Shown: positions 1 to 28,474, counted from the first letter of the stretch. The stretch: DNA of 64,000 nt from Pseudomonas sp. HR96 (GCF_034059295.1 NZ_CP139141.1:2649001-2713000), one strand, 5' to 3'. The notes: generated by a model from the letters alone, not told the origin. Numbers and translations are program-made.

Positions 1-419
1 CGGAGTACATGCTGCCGGCGCTGTTCGTGACGCTGCCGAGCCTGCCCTTGAACGTCAACGGCAAGCTCGACCGCAAGGCCCTGCCGGCACCGCTGTGGCA
101 GGCCGCACCCGCCTTCCGCGCGCCGCACACGGCGGTGCAGGGCGAGATCGCCGAGATCTGGCGCGACCTGCTGGGCGCCGAGCGGGTCGGCCTGGACGAC
201 AATTTCTTCGCCCTCGGCGGCCATTCGTTGCTGGCGACCCAGGTGCTGGCGCGGATCAAGCGCCAGCTCGCCGTGGACCTGCCGCTGCGCGTGGTGTTTG
301 CCAGCGACAGCCTGCAGGACCTGGCCGCCGAGGTGCAGCGCACACTCGACAGCGCCGGCAGCGGCGATGACATCGACAGCATGAGTGCATTGTTGGCACA
401 ACTGGAGGCGCAAGCATGA
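1..419 (+). CDS. Non-ribosomal peptide synthetase, C-terminal end (5'-truncated by window)
   Basis: Only the last ~139 codons are present; the reading frame is open to the window edge, so the gene starts upstream. The piece holds the end of an adenylation domain, with the A10 motif [10 protein letters not shown] carrying the invariant Lys, and a complete peptidyl carrier domain with the phosphopantetheine site [15 protein letters not shown]. The GGHS form of the carrier motif is the usual form where no epimerization domain follows, and none does. The stop codon overlaps the start of the next NRPS gene as ATGA, so the two are translationally coupled and almost certainly consecutive on one assembly line. 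The substrate cannot be read because the A-domain pocket lies outside the window. Confidence 0.93.
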   Translation, partial: EYMLPALFVTLPSLPLNVNGKLDRKALPAPLWQAAPAFRAPHTAVQGEIAEIWRDLLGAERVGLDDNFFALGGHSLLATQVLARIKRQLAVDLPLRVVFASDSLQDLAAEVQRTLDSAGSGDDIDSMSALLAQLEAQA

Positions 420-3400
420 ACAACCCATCGCACGCCGCGTTGCGGCAGATCGCCGAGCGCCTCAATGCCTTGCCGGAACACCTGCAGGCGCAGTTTCTCG
501 AGCAACTGGCCGCACGCGGCATCGACTTCGGCCAACTGCCCATCGTGCCCGCGCCGCGCAGTGAGGCCTTGCCGCTGTCCTACGCGCAGCAACGCCTGTG
601 GTTCCTCTGGCAGCTGGACCCGCACGGCACGGCCTACCACATACCCTGCGCCCTGCGCCTGCGCGGGCACCTCGACCCGCAGGCGCTGAGCTGCGCGCTG
701 AACACCGTGGTGGCCCGCCATGCGGCGTTGCGCAGCCGCTTTCCCAGCATCGACGGCCAGGCCCGCCAGGTCATCGAGCCGCCTGCCGCGCTGGCGATCG
801 AACAGCTGGATCTGGGCGAGGTCGCCGCCGCCCAGCGCGAGGCCCATGCCCGGGCACTGATCGAGCTGCGCAGCCGGCAGACCTTCGACCTGGAGCGCGG
901 CCCGTTGCTGCGAGTGTGCCTGATGCGCCTGGCCGACGACGACCATGTGCTGCTGCTGACCCTGCACCATATCGTCGCCGACGGCTGGTCGCTGAACCTG
1001 CTGGTGGCCGAGTTCACCGAGCTGTACCGCGCGTTGCTGCAGGACTGCCAGGCGCACCTGGGCGACCTGCCGATCCAGTACCACGACTACAGCCAATGGC
1101 AGCAGCGGCTGCTGGCGGCCGGCGAGCGCGAGCGGCAACTGCGCTGGTGGCGAGAGCAGCTGGGGGGCGAGCAGCCGCTGCTCGACCTGCCGCTGGATCA
1201 TCCGCGCCCGCGCCAGCCCGGCGGACGTGGCGCCAGCCTGCAGCTGGAACTCTCGCCACGGCTCGGCGAGGACCTGCAGCAGCTGGCGCGCAGCCAGGGC
1301 GCGAGCCTCTTCCATGTGCTGCTGGCCGCCTTCCAGGTGCTGCTGTACCGCCACAGCGGGCAGCGCGACGTGCGCGTCGGCGTGCCGGTGGCCAACCGCA
1401 ACCGCGCCGAAACCCGCGACCTGATCGGCCTGTTCGTCAACACCCAGGTACTGCGCAGCCGGCTCGAGGGCCAGCAGCCGTTCAGCGAACTGCTGCAGTC
1501 GCTGCGTGACACCGCGCTGGCCGCGCAGGACCATCAGGATCTGCCCTTCGAGGTGCTGGTCGATGCCCTGGCGCCCGAGCGCGATGTCAGCCGCACGCCG
1601 CTGTTCCAGGTGATGTTCAACCATCAGCAGCGGGCCTTCGGCGCCCTGGCGCAGTTGCCCGGGCTGCACGCCGAGGTTTTCGCCCAGCCGCCACGCAGCG
1701 CCCGGTTCGATCTGTGCCTGGACACCGAGCAGAGCCCCGACGGCAGTTTGCAGGCCACCTTGACCTACGACTGCGACCTGTTCACCGCGCCGCGCATCCG
1801 CGCCCTGGGCGAGCAGTACATCAGCCTGCTCGCGCAGTTGTGCCGCGCGCCGCAGACCTGCCTGGACGCTTTTACCCTGCTGGACCCGGCCCAGCGCCAG
1901 GCGGTGCTGGCCAGCGGTCGCCGTGCGCCGCGCCCGGTGGCCGACGCGCCGCTGCACCGGCTGTTCGAAGCCCAGGTGCGGCGCAGCCCCGACGCAGCGG
2001 CCGTGAGCGGCGCCGGCGAGCGTCTGACCTATGCCCAGCTCAACGCCCGGGCCAACCGCCTGGCGCACCACCTGCGCGGCCTCGGCGTGGGCGCCGACAG
2101 CCTGCTGGGTGTGGCCTTGCCACGCACGCCGAACCTGCTGGTGGCCCTGCTCGGGGTGCTCAAGGCGGGCGCTGCCTATGTGCCGCTCGACCCGCAATAC
2201 CCGGCCCAGCGCCTGCAACTGATGCTCGCCGACAGCGGTGCGCGCTGGCTGCTGACCGAGCCGGCGCTGGCCGAACAATGGGCCGGTACGACCGCGCAGC
2301 TGCTGTGCCTGGAGTCACTGATCGCGGGTGAGGGCGACGGCCTGAACGAGGACGATCTGGCCGCTGACGGGCACGATGGCCACGCCGCACAACTGGCCTA
2401 CTGCATCTACACCTCCGGCTCCACCGGCACCCCCAAAGGCGTGGCGGTGGCCCATGGCGCAGTGGTCAATTTTCTCGCCAGCATGGCCAGCGCCCCCGGC
2501 ATCGGCGCCGGCGACAAGGTGCTCGGCCTGACCTCGCTGTCCTTCGATATCGCCGTGCTGGAGCTGTACCTGCCGCTGCTGGCCGGGGCCCAGGTGGTGC
2601 TGGTCGACCGCGATCAGGCGCGCGATCCCCAGGCCTTGTCCGACGTCATCGAAAGCGCCGGCGTGACCCTGGTGCAGGCCACGCCTTCTACCTGGCGGCT
2701 GCTGCTCGACGGCGGTCGGCCGCAGGTGCTGCGCGGGCGGACCCTGCTGTCCGGCGGCGAGCCGCTGGCGGCCGACCTGGCCCAGCGCCTGCTGGCGCTG
2801 TCGCCGAGCCTGTGGAACCTCTATGGCCCCACCGAAACCACGGTCTGGTCGGCGCAGTGGCGGCTGACCCCGGCGGCGCCGACGCCGCTGCTCGGCCGGC
2901 CGCTGGACAACACTCAGCTGTACGTCCTCGACGAGCAGCTGGAGCCGGTGCCCCATGGCGTGGCTGGCGAGCTGTACATCGGCGGCGCCGGGCTGGCGCG
3001 CGGCTACTGGCGGCGCCCGGGCCTCAGCGCCGAGCGCTTCGTCGCCGACCCGTTCGGCGCTCCCGGCGCACGCCTGTACCGCAGCGGCGACCTGGCGCGC
3101 TTCGACGCCAATGGCGTGCTGGTGTACCTGGGCCGCATCGACCAGCAGGTCAAGCTGCGCGGGCACCGCATCGAGCCTGGCGAAGTCGAGGCGCGGCTGC
3201 TCGAATGCGCTGGGGTGCGTGAAGCCGCCGTGGTGGTGCGCGGCACGCCCCAGGGCGAGCAGCTGGTTGCCTATCTAGTCGGCCCGGCGCCTGGAGCTTG
3301 GCCGCAACTGGCGGCGCACCTGGGCGCGCATCTGCCGGCGCACATGCTGCCGACCCAGGCGGCCATGCTCGCAGCCTTGCCGCGCACACCCAATGGCAAG

Positions 3401-6400
3401 CTCGACCGCAAGGCCCTGCCGGCGCCCGTCGCACTGATGCCCGAAGAAAGTTTCCAGGCGCCGCGCGGTGCCGCCGAACAGGCCCTGGCGCAGATCTGGC
3501 AGGCCTTGCTGGGCGCCGAGCGGATAGGGCGCGAGGACAGTTTCTTCGCCCTGGGTGGCGACTCGGTCGGCTCGATCCAGATGGTCAGCCGCGCGCGCAG
3601 TGCCGGCTGGCTGATCGAGCCGCGCCAGGTGTTCCAGGCGCCGCAGCTGGCCGCCCTGGCTGCGCTGGCACTGCCGGTGCAGACGCCGCCGACCACTGCG
3701 CTGGCGCCGTTCGCCCTCGCCGGGCTGACCGATAGCGAGCGCGAGGCGCTGGACCTCGGCCGTTTCGAAGATGCCTACCCGCTGTCGCCGCTGCAGCATG
3801 GGCTGCTGTTCCATGCCCGCCAGTCAGGCGCCGATGACGTCTATGTCAACCAGCTGCGGCTGGACGTCGAGGGGCTCGACGAAGGGCGCTTCGGCGCCGC
3901 CTGGCAGGCGCTGATGGACCATCATCCGGGCCTGCGTGTGCAACTGGACTTCGCCCGCGAGCAGCCGCTGCAATGGATTCACCGGCGCCTGCACGTACCG
4001 ATCACGGTGCTGGAGGGGCGCGCCGCGCACACGTTGGATGAACTCGCCAGGCAGGACCGCCAGCGCGGCTTCGACCTGGCCGCCGCGCCCTTGTGGCGCC
4101 TGACCCTGGTGCGCCTGGGGGGCGGGCGGCACCACCTGATCTACACCTGCCACCACCTGCTGCTCGATGGCTGGAGCACCGCGCAACTGCTGGGGGATGT
4201 GCTGCGTCACTATGGTGATCAGGAGCATGGCCATCAGGAGCATGCCGGTGAGGAGCTGCCCAGCCTTGCCGCGCTGGCTCATCCGCGCCAGTTCCACGCC
4301 TGGCTGCAGGGCCTCGATGAGCAGGCTGCGCAGGGCTTCTGGCGCCAGCAGTTGCAGGGTCTGGAGCAACCGACGCGGTTGGCCGACGTGCTGCCGGCAC
4401 CTGCCCAGCCGCCGGCCGTGGGCGCCGAGCAGGGCCGCTGCACCTTGCGCCTGGACCGCGCCGACACGGCACGCCTGAATGCGTTCGCCGGGCAACTGGA
4501 GGTGACCTTGAACACCCTGGTGCAGGGCGCCTGGGCGTTGCTGCTGCAGCGCCTGAGCGGCCAGGCCACGGTGGCCTTCGGCACCACCGTGGCGGGCCGG
4601 CCGGCGCACCTGCCGGGCATCGAGCAGCAACTGGGGCTGTTCATCAATACCTTGCCGGTGGTCTGCGCACCGTCGCCCCAGGCCAGCGTGGCCCAGTGGC
4701 TGCAGGCGGTACAGGGCCAGGCCCTGGCCATGCGCGAGCACCAGCACACGCCGCTGGCGCAGATCCAGCAATGGGCCGGTGGCCGTGGTGCAGGCGCCGA
4801 TGGCGCGCTGTTCGACAACCTGCTGGTGTTCGAGAACTACCCCCTGAGCACCGCGCTGGAGCACGGCCGCCGTGCCGGCCTGAGCTTTGGCGAAGTGCTG
4901 AGCGACGAGCGCACGCATTACCCCTGGACCTTGATCGTGGTGCCCGGTGAGCAACTGACGTTCAGCGCCCGTTACGCACCCGAGGCTTTCAGCCAGGCGT
5001 CGGCCGAGACTCTGCTGGCCGCGCTGCAACAGCTGCTGCTGGGCCTGGTCGAAAGTGCCGGGCAGGCTCTGGGCAACCTGCCGTTGCTCGACCGCGCGGC
5101 CCTGGCGCAGCAGGTCCAGGGCTGGAACCGCGACAGCGACCTGCCGCTGGCGCTGACCCTGCACCAGCGTTTCGAGCGCCAGGCCCAGGCCAATGCCGAC
5201 GCCGTGGCGGTCATCGACGGCCAGCAGCGCCTGACCTATGGCGAGCTCAACGCCCGCGCCAACCGCCTCGCGCATCGTCTGCGTGCCCGTGGTGTGGGGC
5301 CCGGCAGCCGGGTGGGGGTGGCGCTGGCGCGCACCCTCGCGCTGCCGGTCGGCCTGCTGGCGATTCTCAAGGCCGGTGCCACTTATGTGCCGCTGGACCC
5401 GGCCTATCCCGCCGTGCGCCTGGGCTACATGCTGCGCGACAGCCAGGCGGCCTGGCTGCTGGCCGATGCCGGCCTGGCCCTGGAGGTGCCAGCGGGCGTG
5501 GCGTTGCAGAGCATGGCCGAGGACCTGCAAGACTGGCCGGCGCACGACCCGCAGCCGCTGGCGACACCCGCTGACCTTGCCTATGTGATCTACACCTCCG
5601 GCTCCACCGGCCAACCCAAGGGCGTGGCCATCACCCACGCCAGCGCCAGCGCGCTGGTGCAGTGGTCGCTGGCCAGCTTTGCCAGCGAGGACCTGAGCGC
5701 GGTGCTCGGGGCGACTTCGGTGTGCTTCGACCTGTCGGTGTGGGAGTTCTTCGTGACCCTGTCGGCCGGTGGCACGCTGCTGCTGGCCGAGAACGCACTG
5801 GCCTTGGCGACGCTGCCGGCGCGCGAGCAGGTGCGCCTGATCAACACGGTACCTTCGGCCATCGCGGCACTGTTGCACAACGGCCAGATTCCGCGCAGCG
5901 TGCGGGTCATCAACCTGGCCGGCGAGGCCTTGCAGCAGAGCCTGGTCGACCGGCTCTACGCGCTCGGCCACGTGCAGGCGGTCAACGACCTGTACGGGCC
6001 CTCCGAGGACACCACCTATTCCACCTGGAGCCGGCGCACGCCGGGCGGGCGCGGCAATATCGGCCGGCCCCTGAGCTGGACCCGCAGCTACGTGCTCGAC
6101 GCCACGCTGCAGCCATTGCCCCTGGGGGTGGCCGGCGAGCTGTACCTGGGTGGGGCCAAGCTGGCCCAGGGCTACCTGGGCCGCAGCGGGCTGACCGCCG
6201 AGCGATTCATCGCCAGCCCCTTCGTGCCCGGCGAGCGCCTGTACCGCACCGGCGATCTGGTGCGCTACACCGCCGAGGGCGTGCTGGAGTACGTCGGCCG
6301 CCTCGATCATCAGGTGAAGATCCGTGGCTTTCGCATCGAGCTGGGCGAGATCGAGGCGTCTCTGCTGGCGCATCCCCAGGTGCGCGAAGCGGCGGTGCTG

Positions 6401-6889
6401 GCCCGCGAGGCCGGCTTGATCGCCTACGTGGCCGGCGTTGCCGAGGTAGCGCAGCTGCAGGCACATCTGCGGGCGCGCTTGCCGGCGCATATGGTGCCTG
6501 GTGAGTGGGTGCTGCTGGCGCGCCTGCCGCAGACGCCCAACGGCAAACTCGACCGCCACGCCCTGCCTGCCCCGGCGCCACGCGCGCATCGCTACCAGGC
6601 GCCCAGCGGTGCATTGCAGACGCAGCTGGTAGCCATCTGGGAGGACCTGCTGGAGGTCGAGCGGGTCGGGGTCGACGACGACTTCTTCGAACTGGGCGGC
6701 CACTCCCTGCTCGCCACCCGGCTGCTGTCACGCCTGCAGCGCGAGTTGCAGGTGCAACTGAGCCTGGCCGAGGTCTTCGGCTGCCACACGGTGCTGGCCC
6801 TGGCTGCCCTCATCGAACGGCGCCAGGCGCCGGTGGACGCGCAGAGGATGAGCCGGCTGGAGGATTTGATGGCGCAGTTGGAGGAGTGA
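416..6889 (+). CDS. Two-module NRPS (C-A-PCP-C-A-PCP), predicted Gly then Ala
   Basis: 2157 residues. Domain order read from motifs: LCL-type condensation ([12 protein letters not shown] at ~53, HHIVADGWS at ~184); adenylation with [10 protein letters not shown] at ~665; carrier [10 protein letters not shown] at ~1041; second condensation of DCL type ([13 protein letters not shown] at ~1121, HHLLLDGWS at ~1246); adenylation with [10 protein letters not shown] at ~1727; carrier [10 protein letters not shown] at ~2088. Aligning the pockets to GrsA by eye gives DILQLGLVWK for the first A domain, close to known Gly codes, and DLWNNALTYK for the second, close to the Ala code DLFNNALTYK. These assignments are inference. 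No epimerization domain lies between the first carrier and the DCL condensation domain, which is unusual. The start overlaps the previous stop (ATGA). Confidence 0.93.
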   Translation: MNNPSHAALRQIAERLNALPEHLQAQFLEQLAARGIDFGQLPIVPAPRSEALPLSYAQQRLWFLWQLDPHGTAYHIPCALRLRGHLDPQALSCALNTVVARHAALRSRFPSIDGQARQVIEPPAALAIEQLDLGEVAAAQREAHARALIELRSRQTFDLERGPLLRVCLMRLADDDHVLLLTLHHIVADGWSLNLLVAEFTELYRALLQDCQAHLGDLPIQYHDYSQWQQRLLAAGERERQLRWWREQLGGEQPLLDLPLDHPRPRQPGGRGASLQLELSPRLGEDLQQLARSQGASLFHVLLAAFQVLLYRHSGQRDVRVGVPVANRNRAETRDLIGLFVNTQVLRSRLEGQQPFSELLQSLRDTALAAQDHQDLPFEVLVDALAPERDVSRTPLFQVMFNHQQRAFGALAQLPGLHAEVFAQPPRSARFDLCLDTEQSPDGSLQATLTYDCDLFTAPRIRALGEQYISLLAQLCRAPQTCLDAFTLLDPAQRQAVLASGRRAPRPVADAPLHRLFEAQVRRSPDAAAVSGAGERLTYAQLNARANRLAHHLRGLGVGADSLLGVALPRTPNLLVALLGVLKAGAAYVPLDPQYPAQRLQLMLADSGARWLLTEPALAEQWAGTTAQLLCLESLIAGEGDGLNEDDLAADGHDGHAAQLAYCIYTSGSTGTPKGVAVAHGAVVNFLASMASAPGIGAGDKVLGLTSLSFDIAVLELYLPLLAGAQVVLVDRDQARDPQALSDVIESAGVTLVQATPSTWRLLLDGGRPQVLRGRTLLSGGEPLAADLAQRLLALSPSLWNLYGPTETTVWSAQWRLTPAAPTPLLGRPLDNTQLYVLDEQLEPVPHGVAGELYIGGAGLARGYWRRPGLSAERFVADPFGAPGARLYRSGDLARFDANGVLVYLGRIDQQVKLRGHRIEPGEVEARLLECAGVREAAVVVRGTPQGEQLVAYLVGPAPGAWPQLAAHLGAHLPAHMLPTQAAMLAALPRTPNGKLDRKALPAPVALMPEESFQAPRGAAEQALAQIWQALLGAERIGREDSFFALGGDSVGSIQMVSRARSAGWLIEPRQVFQAPQLAALAALALPVQTPPTTALAPFALAGLTDSEREALDLGRFEDAYPLSPLQHGLLFHARQSGADDVYVNQLRLDVEGLDEGRFGAAWQALMDHHPGLRVQLDFAREQPLQWIHRRLHVPITVLEGRAAHTLDELARQDRQRGFDLAAAPLWRLTLVRLGGGRHHLIYTCHHLLLDGWSTAQLLGDVLRHYGDQEHGHQEHAGEELPSLAALAHPRQFHAWLQGLDEQAAQGFWRQQLQGLEQPTRLADVLPAPAQPPAVGAEQGRCTLRLDRADTARLNAFAGQLEVTLNTLVQGAWALLLQRLSGQATVAFGTTVAGRPAHLPGIEQQLGLFINTLPVVCAPSPQASVAQWLQAVQGQALAMREHQHTPLAQIQQWAGGRGAGADGALFDNLLVFENYPLSTALEHGRRAGLSFGEVLSDERTHYPWTLIVVPGEQLTFSARYAPEAFSQASAETLLAALQQLLLGLVESAGQALGNLPLLDRAALAQQVQGWNRDSDLPLALTLHQRFERQAQANADAVAVIDGQQRLTYGELNARANRLAHRLRARGVGPGSRVGVALARTLALPVGLLAILKAGATYVPLDPAYPAVRLGYMLRDSQAAWLLADAGLALEVPAGVALQSMAEDLQDWPAHDPQPLATPADLAYVIYTSGSTGQPKGVAITHASASALVQWSLASFASEDLSAVLGATSVCFDLSVWEFFVTLSAGGTLLLAENALALATLPAREQVRLINTVPSAIAALLHNGQIPRSVRVINLAGEALQQSLVDRLYALGHVQAVNDLYGPSEDTTYSTWSRRTPGGRGNIGRPLSWTRSYVLDATLQPLPLGVAGELYLGGAKLAQGYLGRSGLTAERFIASPFVPGERLYRTGDLVRYTAEGVLEYVGRLDHQVKIRGFRIELGEIEASLLAHPQVREAAVLAREAGLIAYVAGVAEVAQLQAHLRARLPAHMVPGEWVLLARLPQTPNGKLDRHALPAPAPRAHRYQAPSGALQTQLVAIWEDLLEVERVGVDDDFFELGGHSLLATRLLSRLQRELQVQLSLAEVFGCHTVLALAALIERRQAPVDAQRMSRLEDLMAQLEE

Positions 6890-6916
6890 GGGTTGGGGTT
6901 CGGTGGTGGGGCCCCT

Positions 6917-7490
6917 ATGCGCCCGGCGGGAGGTTCAATATGGCCACCACCGGCCGCCCGCGCGGCCTATCGCCAGCTTCGCCGGCTCCTACATTTGCTT
7001 CGAATGTGCCGTTCCAGACAGACCACCTATGACCGCCCCGAACATCAAAGGCGGTCATAGGAGATGTCACTGGATGCATATAACTCGAAACAGATGTAGG
7101 AGCCGGCGCAGCTGGCGAGAGGCCGCGCGGGCGGCCGCTGGTGGCCCTATTGGACATTTCGCCGGGCGCCCGAAGATCAAACCGGCCTGACGGCCTCTCG
7201 GGGCTTTGCCCCTCCCACGTCTGCCTGAAATGCAATCACGGCCACCACCGGCCGCCCGCGCGGCCTATCGCCAGCTTCGCCGGCTCCTACATTTGCTTCG
7301 AACGTGCCGTTCCAGACAGACCACCTATGACCGCCTTGGTGCTTGGCGGTCTATCGTCGAACATCAAAGGCGGTCATAGGAGATGCCATTGGATGCACAT
7401 AAATCGAAACAGATGTAGGAGCCGGCGAAGCTGGCGATAGGCCGCGCGGGCGGCCGATGGTGGCCATATTGAACCTCCCGCCAGGCGCAT
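6917..7490. repeat. Nested REP-like inverted repeats filling the inter-NRPS gap
   Basis: The 737 bases between the two NRPS genes (6890-7626) carry four copies of one unit in alternating orientation: 6917-7003 (+), 7085-7146 (-), 7240-7301 (+) and 7404-7490 (-). The outer pair are 87-base inverted arms with about four mismatches. Each unit includes a GC-rich core (CCGCCCGCGCGGCC) followed by CGCCAGCTTCGCCGGCTCCTACA or a close variant, as in Pseudomonas REP elements. The internal spacers are also similar, including an inverted TATGACCGCC / GGCGGTCATA pair, so a REP doublet seems to have been duplicated in tandem. No gene was found here. The only other signals are a TCGGGGC...GCCCC stem near 7198 and a candidate promoter near 7528. 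Confidence 0.85.
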
Positions 7491-7527
7491 GGCGGCCCTA
7501 CCGTATCCCCGCCAAACACCCCCCCGT

Positions 7528-7551
7528 TAAAGATCCCCCCACCCCCTTCGT
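7528..7551 (+). promoter_or_regulatory. Candidate iron-starvation (PvdS-type) promoter, variant
   Basis: TAAAG (7528-7532), a 16-base spacer, then CGT (7549-7551). The PvdS consensus is TAAAT-N16/17-CGT, so the fifth base of the -35 element is off consensus. It lies about 75 bases before the start codon of the giant NRPS and downstream of the repeat block, where an independent promoter would be expected because the repeats should hinder readthrough. Weaker than the two exact matches at 33852-33875 and 33944-33967. Confidence 0.45.
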
Positions 7552-7626
7552 CAACCTTGATGAACCACAGCCTCGCAACAGGCTGTCAGTCGATCAATAC
7601 GGCGCTCGCTGGAGCGCGGCGATGGG

Positions 7627-25078
<17,452 letters not shown>

Positions 25079-25095
<17 letters not shown>

Positions 25096-26023
25096 AATCG
25101 CCGCTTACCTGCAACTGGTCGAGGCCGGCCGTGAGCAGCGCACGCCCATGCACCAGATGACCGCCGAGCAGGCGCGGGCCGAATTTGATCGCTCGGCCGC
25201 CCAGTTCACGCTCGAGGGCGCGCCGCTGGCGCGGGTGGAAAGCCACTGGATCAGCGCTCGCGACGGCGCGCAGCTGCAAGCGCGGCTGTACAGCGCCCAG
25301 GTCGGCGCGACCGGGCAGCCGGCGTTGCTGTACCTGCATGGCGGCGGTTACGTAGTGGGCAGCCTCGATTCCCACGACAGCCTGTGCCGCGGCCTGGCCG
25401 AAGCGGGCGGCTACGCGGTGCTCGCCGTGGCCTACCGCCGTGCCCCCGAGCAGCGCTTTCCGGTGGCCTGCAACGATGCCCTCGACGCCTGGCACTGGCT
25501 CACCCGCCAAGCCCCGGCCCTGGGCCTGGACCCCCAGCGCCTGGCCGTCGGCGGCGACAGTGTCGGCGCCAGCCTGGCCACGGTGCTCGCCCGCGAACTG
25601 GCACTGGCCCAGGCGCCATTGCAACCGCGGCTGCAGGTGTTGATCTACCCGGTCACCGACGCCACTGCACAGACCCCGTCATTGCAGCGCTACGCCGAAG
25701 GCCACCTGCTGGAAAGCGCCACCCTGGAGTGGTTCTACCAGCAGTACGCCCGCCAGCCAGCAGACCGCCACGACCCACGTTTTTCACCGCTGCTGGGCGC
25801 CGTCCCGGCCAACAGTGCGCCCGCCCTGGTGCTGCTGGCCGAGTGCGACCCGCTGCACGACGAAGGCCTGGCCTACGTCGCGCACCTGCGCGAGGCGGGG
25901 GTGGCGGTGCAACTGCATGACTATGAAGGCATGACCCATGACTTCATGCGCATGGGGTTGATCGTGGAAGAGGCCGATGACGCGCTGCAGGTGATCGGCG
26001 AGGCGCTGGCGACGGTTTTCTAG
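25079..26023 (+). CDS. Alpha/beta hydrolase, HSL family, coupled to NRPS
   Basis: 314 residues from the ATG at 25079, which lies inside the last 17 bases of the giant NRPS gene in another frame, so translation is probably coupled. Hormone-sensitive-lipase family features are present: oxyanion HGGGYVVGS at ~85, nucleophile GDSVGAS at ~160, Asp in [10 protein letters not shown] and His in GMTHDF near the C terminus. No signal peptide, so it should be cytoplasmic. Such enzymes hydrolyse short acyl esters or amides. Its place directly after the TE suggests editing or deacylation of the peptide, or hydrolysis of the imported ferric siderophore. Substrate unknown. Confidence 0.88.
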
Positions 26024-26100
26024 GTTCATGCCACCGGCCTTGCGGCCTCTCGGGGGCTGCGCCCCCTCCCACATCGGGTTGCGGTGGCGGTTTCAGCGCC

Positions 26101-26145
26101 CATGAAAAAGCCCGAGCCGGGGTCACCGGCTCGGGCTTTTTCATG
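26101..26145. terminator. Bidirectional intrinsic terminator
   Basis: Perfect 20-base inverted repeat (arms 26101-26120 and 26126-26145) with a 5-base loop GGTCA. The stem has a GCCCGAGCCGG core flanked by A5 on the left and T5 on the right, so it works in both directions. It sits between the convergent hydrolase (+) and TonB receptor (-) genes and should end both transcripts. Confidence 0.93.
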
Positions 26146-26157
26146 GGCAGGGCTCGA

Positions 26158-28374
26158 TCAGAAATCGTAGCCCAGGGTGGCGATCACGTTGCGGCGGTTG
26201 CCGTAGAACACCGAGTCCTCGTAGAAGCCAGGTTCGAAGTAGTGCTTGTCGAACAGGTTGGTGGCGGTCACCGAGAGCTTGGTGCCGGTCAGGCCCAGCT
26301 TGCCCAGGTCGTAGCGAACGGTCGCGTCGGTGAGGAAGTACTGCGGGGTGGTCAGGGTGTTCTGCTGGTTCTGCGAGGAGCCGATGTAACGCTCGCCGGC
26401 GCCGATGCCCAGGCCGTCCAGCGGGCCGTTACGGAAGCTGTAGTCGAGCCACAGGGCCGCAGTGTTGCGCGGGATGTCGCGCGGGGTGTTGCCCTGGTAG
26501 GTGTTGTCCTTGGTGATCTGGGCGTGGGTGTAGGCGTAGGAGGCGATCACGTTGAGGTTTTCGTTGAGGCTGGCCTTGCCTTCCAGTTCCAGGCCCTTGG
26601 ACTCGACCTCGCCGGTCTGCACCGAATAGCCGGTGTTCACCGGGTCGACGGTGGTGACGTTGCGCTGGGTCAGGTCGAATGCCGACAGGGTGACCGAGGC
26701 GTTGTAGCCCTCTGGCTGATATTTCACGCCCACTTCGTACTGCTTGCCGGTGGTGGGCTTGAACAGCTTGTTGTTGATGTCGGTGTCGGGGTTGGGCTGG
26801 AACGAGGTGCTGTAGCTGGCGTACGGGGTGATGCCGTTGTCGAACAGGTAGGCCAGGCCGATGCGGCCGGTGAACTTGTGGTCGTTCTGGGTACCGCTGG
26901 TCGCACTGACCGCGTCTTCTTCGTGGTCGCGGGCATAGTCCTGGCGGCCGCCGATGGTCAGCGCCCAGCGGTCGAGCTTCATCTGGTCCTGCACGTAGAC
27001 GCCAACCTGCTGCATCTTCGAGTCGGTGTCGCGTTGCAGCGTGTCGAACCACACCGGGGCGCCGCCGTGCACCGGGTCGTACAGGTCGATGTTGTTGAAG
27101 GCGTCTTCAGGGTCGCCATTGCGCCGGGTTTCCTCGGCTTTGTAGTGCGAGTAGTCGATGCCGGTGATCAGGGTGTGACGGATCGCGCCGGTGTTGAAGC
27201 TGCCCTGGATGTTGTTGTCCATCAGGAATGTGTTGCTGCTCTTGGGCCGGTATTGCAGGCCGATGTCCTGGGTGCGGCCGTCGTCGTTGAGCACCACGTC
27301 CGGGCCGCTGGAAAGAAAGCCCACCACCGAGTGCATGTAGCGCAGGTTCTGCTGGAATTTCCAGCCGTTGTCGAATTCATGCTCGTAGATAGAGCCGATC
27401 GAGGTGGTCTCGACGTGGTAGTAACTGCCCAGCCAGCCCAGGTTGGTGTCGGAATTGATGTGCCCGTAGGGGCTGCTCTTGACCGTGCCTATGGCAGGAA
27501 AGCTCTGCTCCGAGCCGCCGGTGACGGTCTTGTTGTAGGACGCCAGCACGGTGAGGCTGTCGCTGTCGGTGGGTTTCCAGGTGATCGACGGGGCGATGTA
27601 GGTGCGATCGTCCGGCGAGTGGCTGACCTGGGTGCCGCTGTCGCGGCGCAGCATGACGATACGGCCGGTGAGGCTGCCGTCGTCGGTGAGGCGGTCGTTG
27701 AGGTCGATGCCGTACTGCTGGCGGCCGTAGCTGCCGACCTGGTATTCGATGTGGTGGATCGGCTCGTCCTGGGGACGCTTGCTGGTCATGTTGACCACGC
27801 CGCCCGGGGCCATCTGCCCGTAGAGCACCGAGGCCGGGCCCTTGACCACGTCGATGCGCTCCAGGCCGAAGGTTTCGAAGTTGGTGTCGTACTGGTTGAA
27901 GCCGGTGCGCAGGCCGTCCTGGTAGATGCCGAACAGGTTGAAGGCCCGAAAGCCGCGCAGGAAGATGTCCGGCGCGCCCTGGCCACCGGCGTAGTCGATG
28001 GCGCGGATGCCGGGGGTGTAGGCCACGGCGCTGTTGAAGTCCTGGACGCCGCGCTGGTCCATCTCGTCGCGGGTGATCACCGAGATGGTCTGCGGGATTT
28101 CGTTGATCGGGGTGTCGGTCTTGGTGCCGGTGGTGGTGCGCTTGGCAACGTAGCCCTTGACCGGGCCGTCGCCGGTCTCGACTTCGCGGTCGGCGTTGAT
28201 CTCGATGTTGTCGAGGGTCAGGCCGGCATCGGCGGTCTTGCCGTCGGTGCTGGCGGCGGCCATGACCAGCCCGGGCGAGCCGGCAAGCACCAGGCCGACG
28301 CCGGCCACTTGCATCGGGCGGCGCAGGCGCTGGGCCAGAATCGAAAGGGTAGAGGGAAAAGCCGAGACCGCCAT
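26158..28374 (-). CDS. TonB-dependent ferric-siderophore receptor, FhuA-like, no signalling domain
   Basis: 738 residues: cleavable signal peptide (hydrophobic stretch ending LVMAAAS at ~40), plug domain at about 65-190 with DTPINEIPQTISVIT, LRGF and VVKGPASVLYGQMAPGGVVN, then a beta-barrel ending ...NVIATLGYDF with a terminal Phe typical of outer-membrane proteins. The family is the ferrichrome/hydroxamate type. After the signal peptide it goes almost directly to the plug, so it lacks the N-terminal STN domain used by FpvA-type receptors for sigma-factor signalling. It is the likely receptor for the ferric form of the peptide made here. A weak Fur-like AT-rich stretch lies just upstream. Confidence 0.94.
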   Translation of the reverse strand: MAVSAFPSTLSILAQRLRRPMQVAGVGLVLAGSPGLVMAAASTDGKTADAGLTLDNIEINADREVETGDGPVKGYVAKRTTTGTKTDTPINEIPQTISVITRDEMDQRGVQDFNSAVAYTPGIRAIDYAGGQGAPDIFLRGFRAFNLFGIYQDGLRTGFNQYDTNFETFGLERIDVVKGPASVLYGQMAPGGVVNMTSKRPQDEPIHHIEYQVGSYGRQQYGIDLNDRLTDDGSLTGRIVMLRRDSGTQVSHSPDDRTYIAPSITWKPTDSDSLTVLASYNKTVTGGSEQSFPAIGTVKSSPYGHINSDTNLGWLGSYYHVETTSIGSIYEHEFDNGWKFQQNLRYMHSVVGFLSSGPDVVLNDDGRTQDIGLQYRPKSSNTFLMDNNIQGSFNTGAIRHTLITGIDYSHYKAEETRRNGDPEDAFNNIDLYDPVHGGAPVWFDTLQRDTDSKMQQVGVYVQDQMKLDRWALTIGGRQDYARDHEEDAVSATSGTQNDHKFTGRIGLAYLFDNGITPYASYSTSFQPNPDTDINNKLFKPTTGKQYEVGVKYQPEGYNASVTLSAFDLTQRNVTTVDPVNTGYSVQTGEVESKGLELEGKASLNENLNVIASYAYTHAQITKDNTYQGNTPRDIPRNTAALWLDYSFRNGPLDGLGIGAGERYIGSSQNQQNTLTTPQYFLTDATVRYDLGKLGLTGTKLSVTATNLFDKHYFEPGFYEDSVFYGNRRNVIATLGYDF

Positions 28375-28403
28375 AACCGTTTATCCTTAACAGAGGTAGT
28401 AGT

Positions 28404-28432
28404 GCGAGTGATTCGCAATTGTAATTGTATTG
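28404..28432 (-). promoter_or_regulatory. Possible Fur site upstream of the TonB receptor
   Basis: AT-rich island in a GC-rich background. Read on the minus strand it has two ACAATT hexamers followed by GCGAATCACT, resembling Fur hexamer arrays (NAT(A/T)AT). The match to the 19-base consensus is weak; the position, 30-60 bases before the start codon, is what supports it. Confidence 0.35.
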
Positions 28433-28474
28433 TCGGGAACTTACCGAGGAATTATTTCCTCTGATACAAATTTT

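Noticed and set aside
3780..5060. The second C domain of the two-module NRPS as a dual condensation/epimerization domain
   Set aside because: The N-terminal region lacks the extra HH(I/L)xxxxGD motif of dual C/E domains; it looks like an ordinary DCL domain.
3824..6703. 959-codon open frame on the minus strand inside the two-module NRPS
   Set aside because: Antisense shadow of a high-GC NRPS gene; no motifs, biased composition, and the plus-strand domains are intact. The same applies to the long minus frames at 8488-11718 and 21925-25062.
6917..7490. Inverted repeats as ends of an insertion sequence or a CRISPR array
   Set aside because: No transposase frame inside, alternating orientation and REP-like cores; spacing and units do not fit CRISPR.
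26143..28464. 773-codon plus-strand frame over the TonB receptor
   Set aside because: Low-complexity Val/Ala/Gly-rich translation opposite a receptor with complete signal, plug and barrel; a GC3 shadow.
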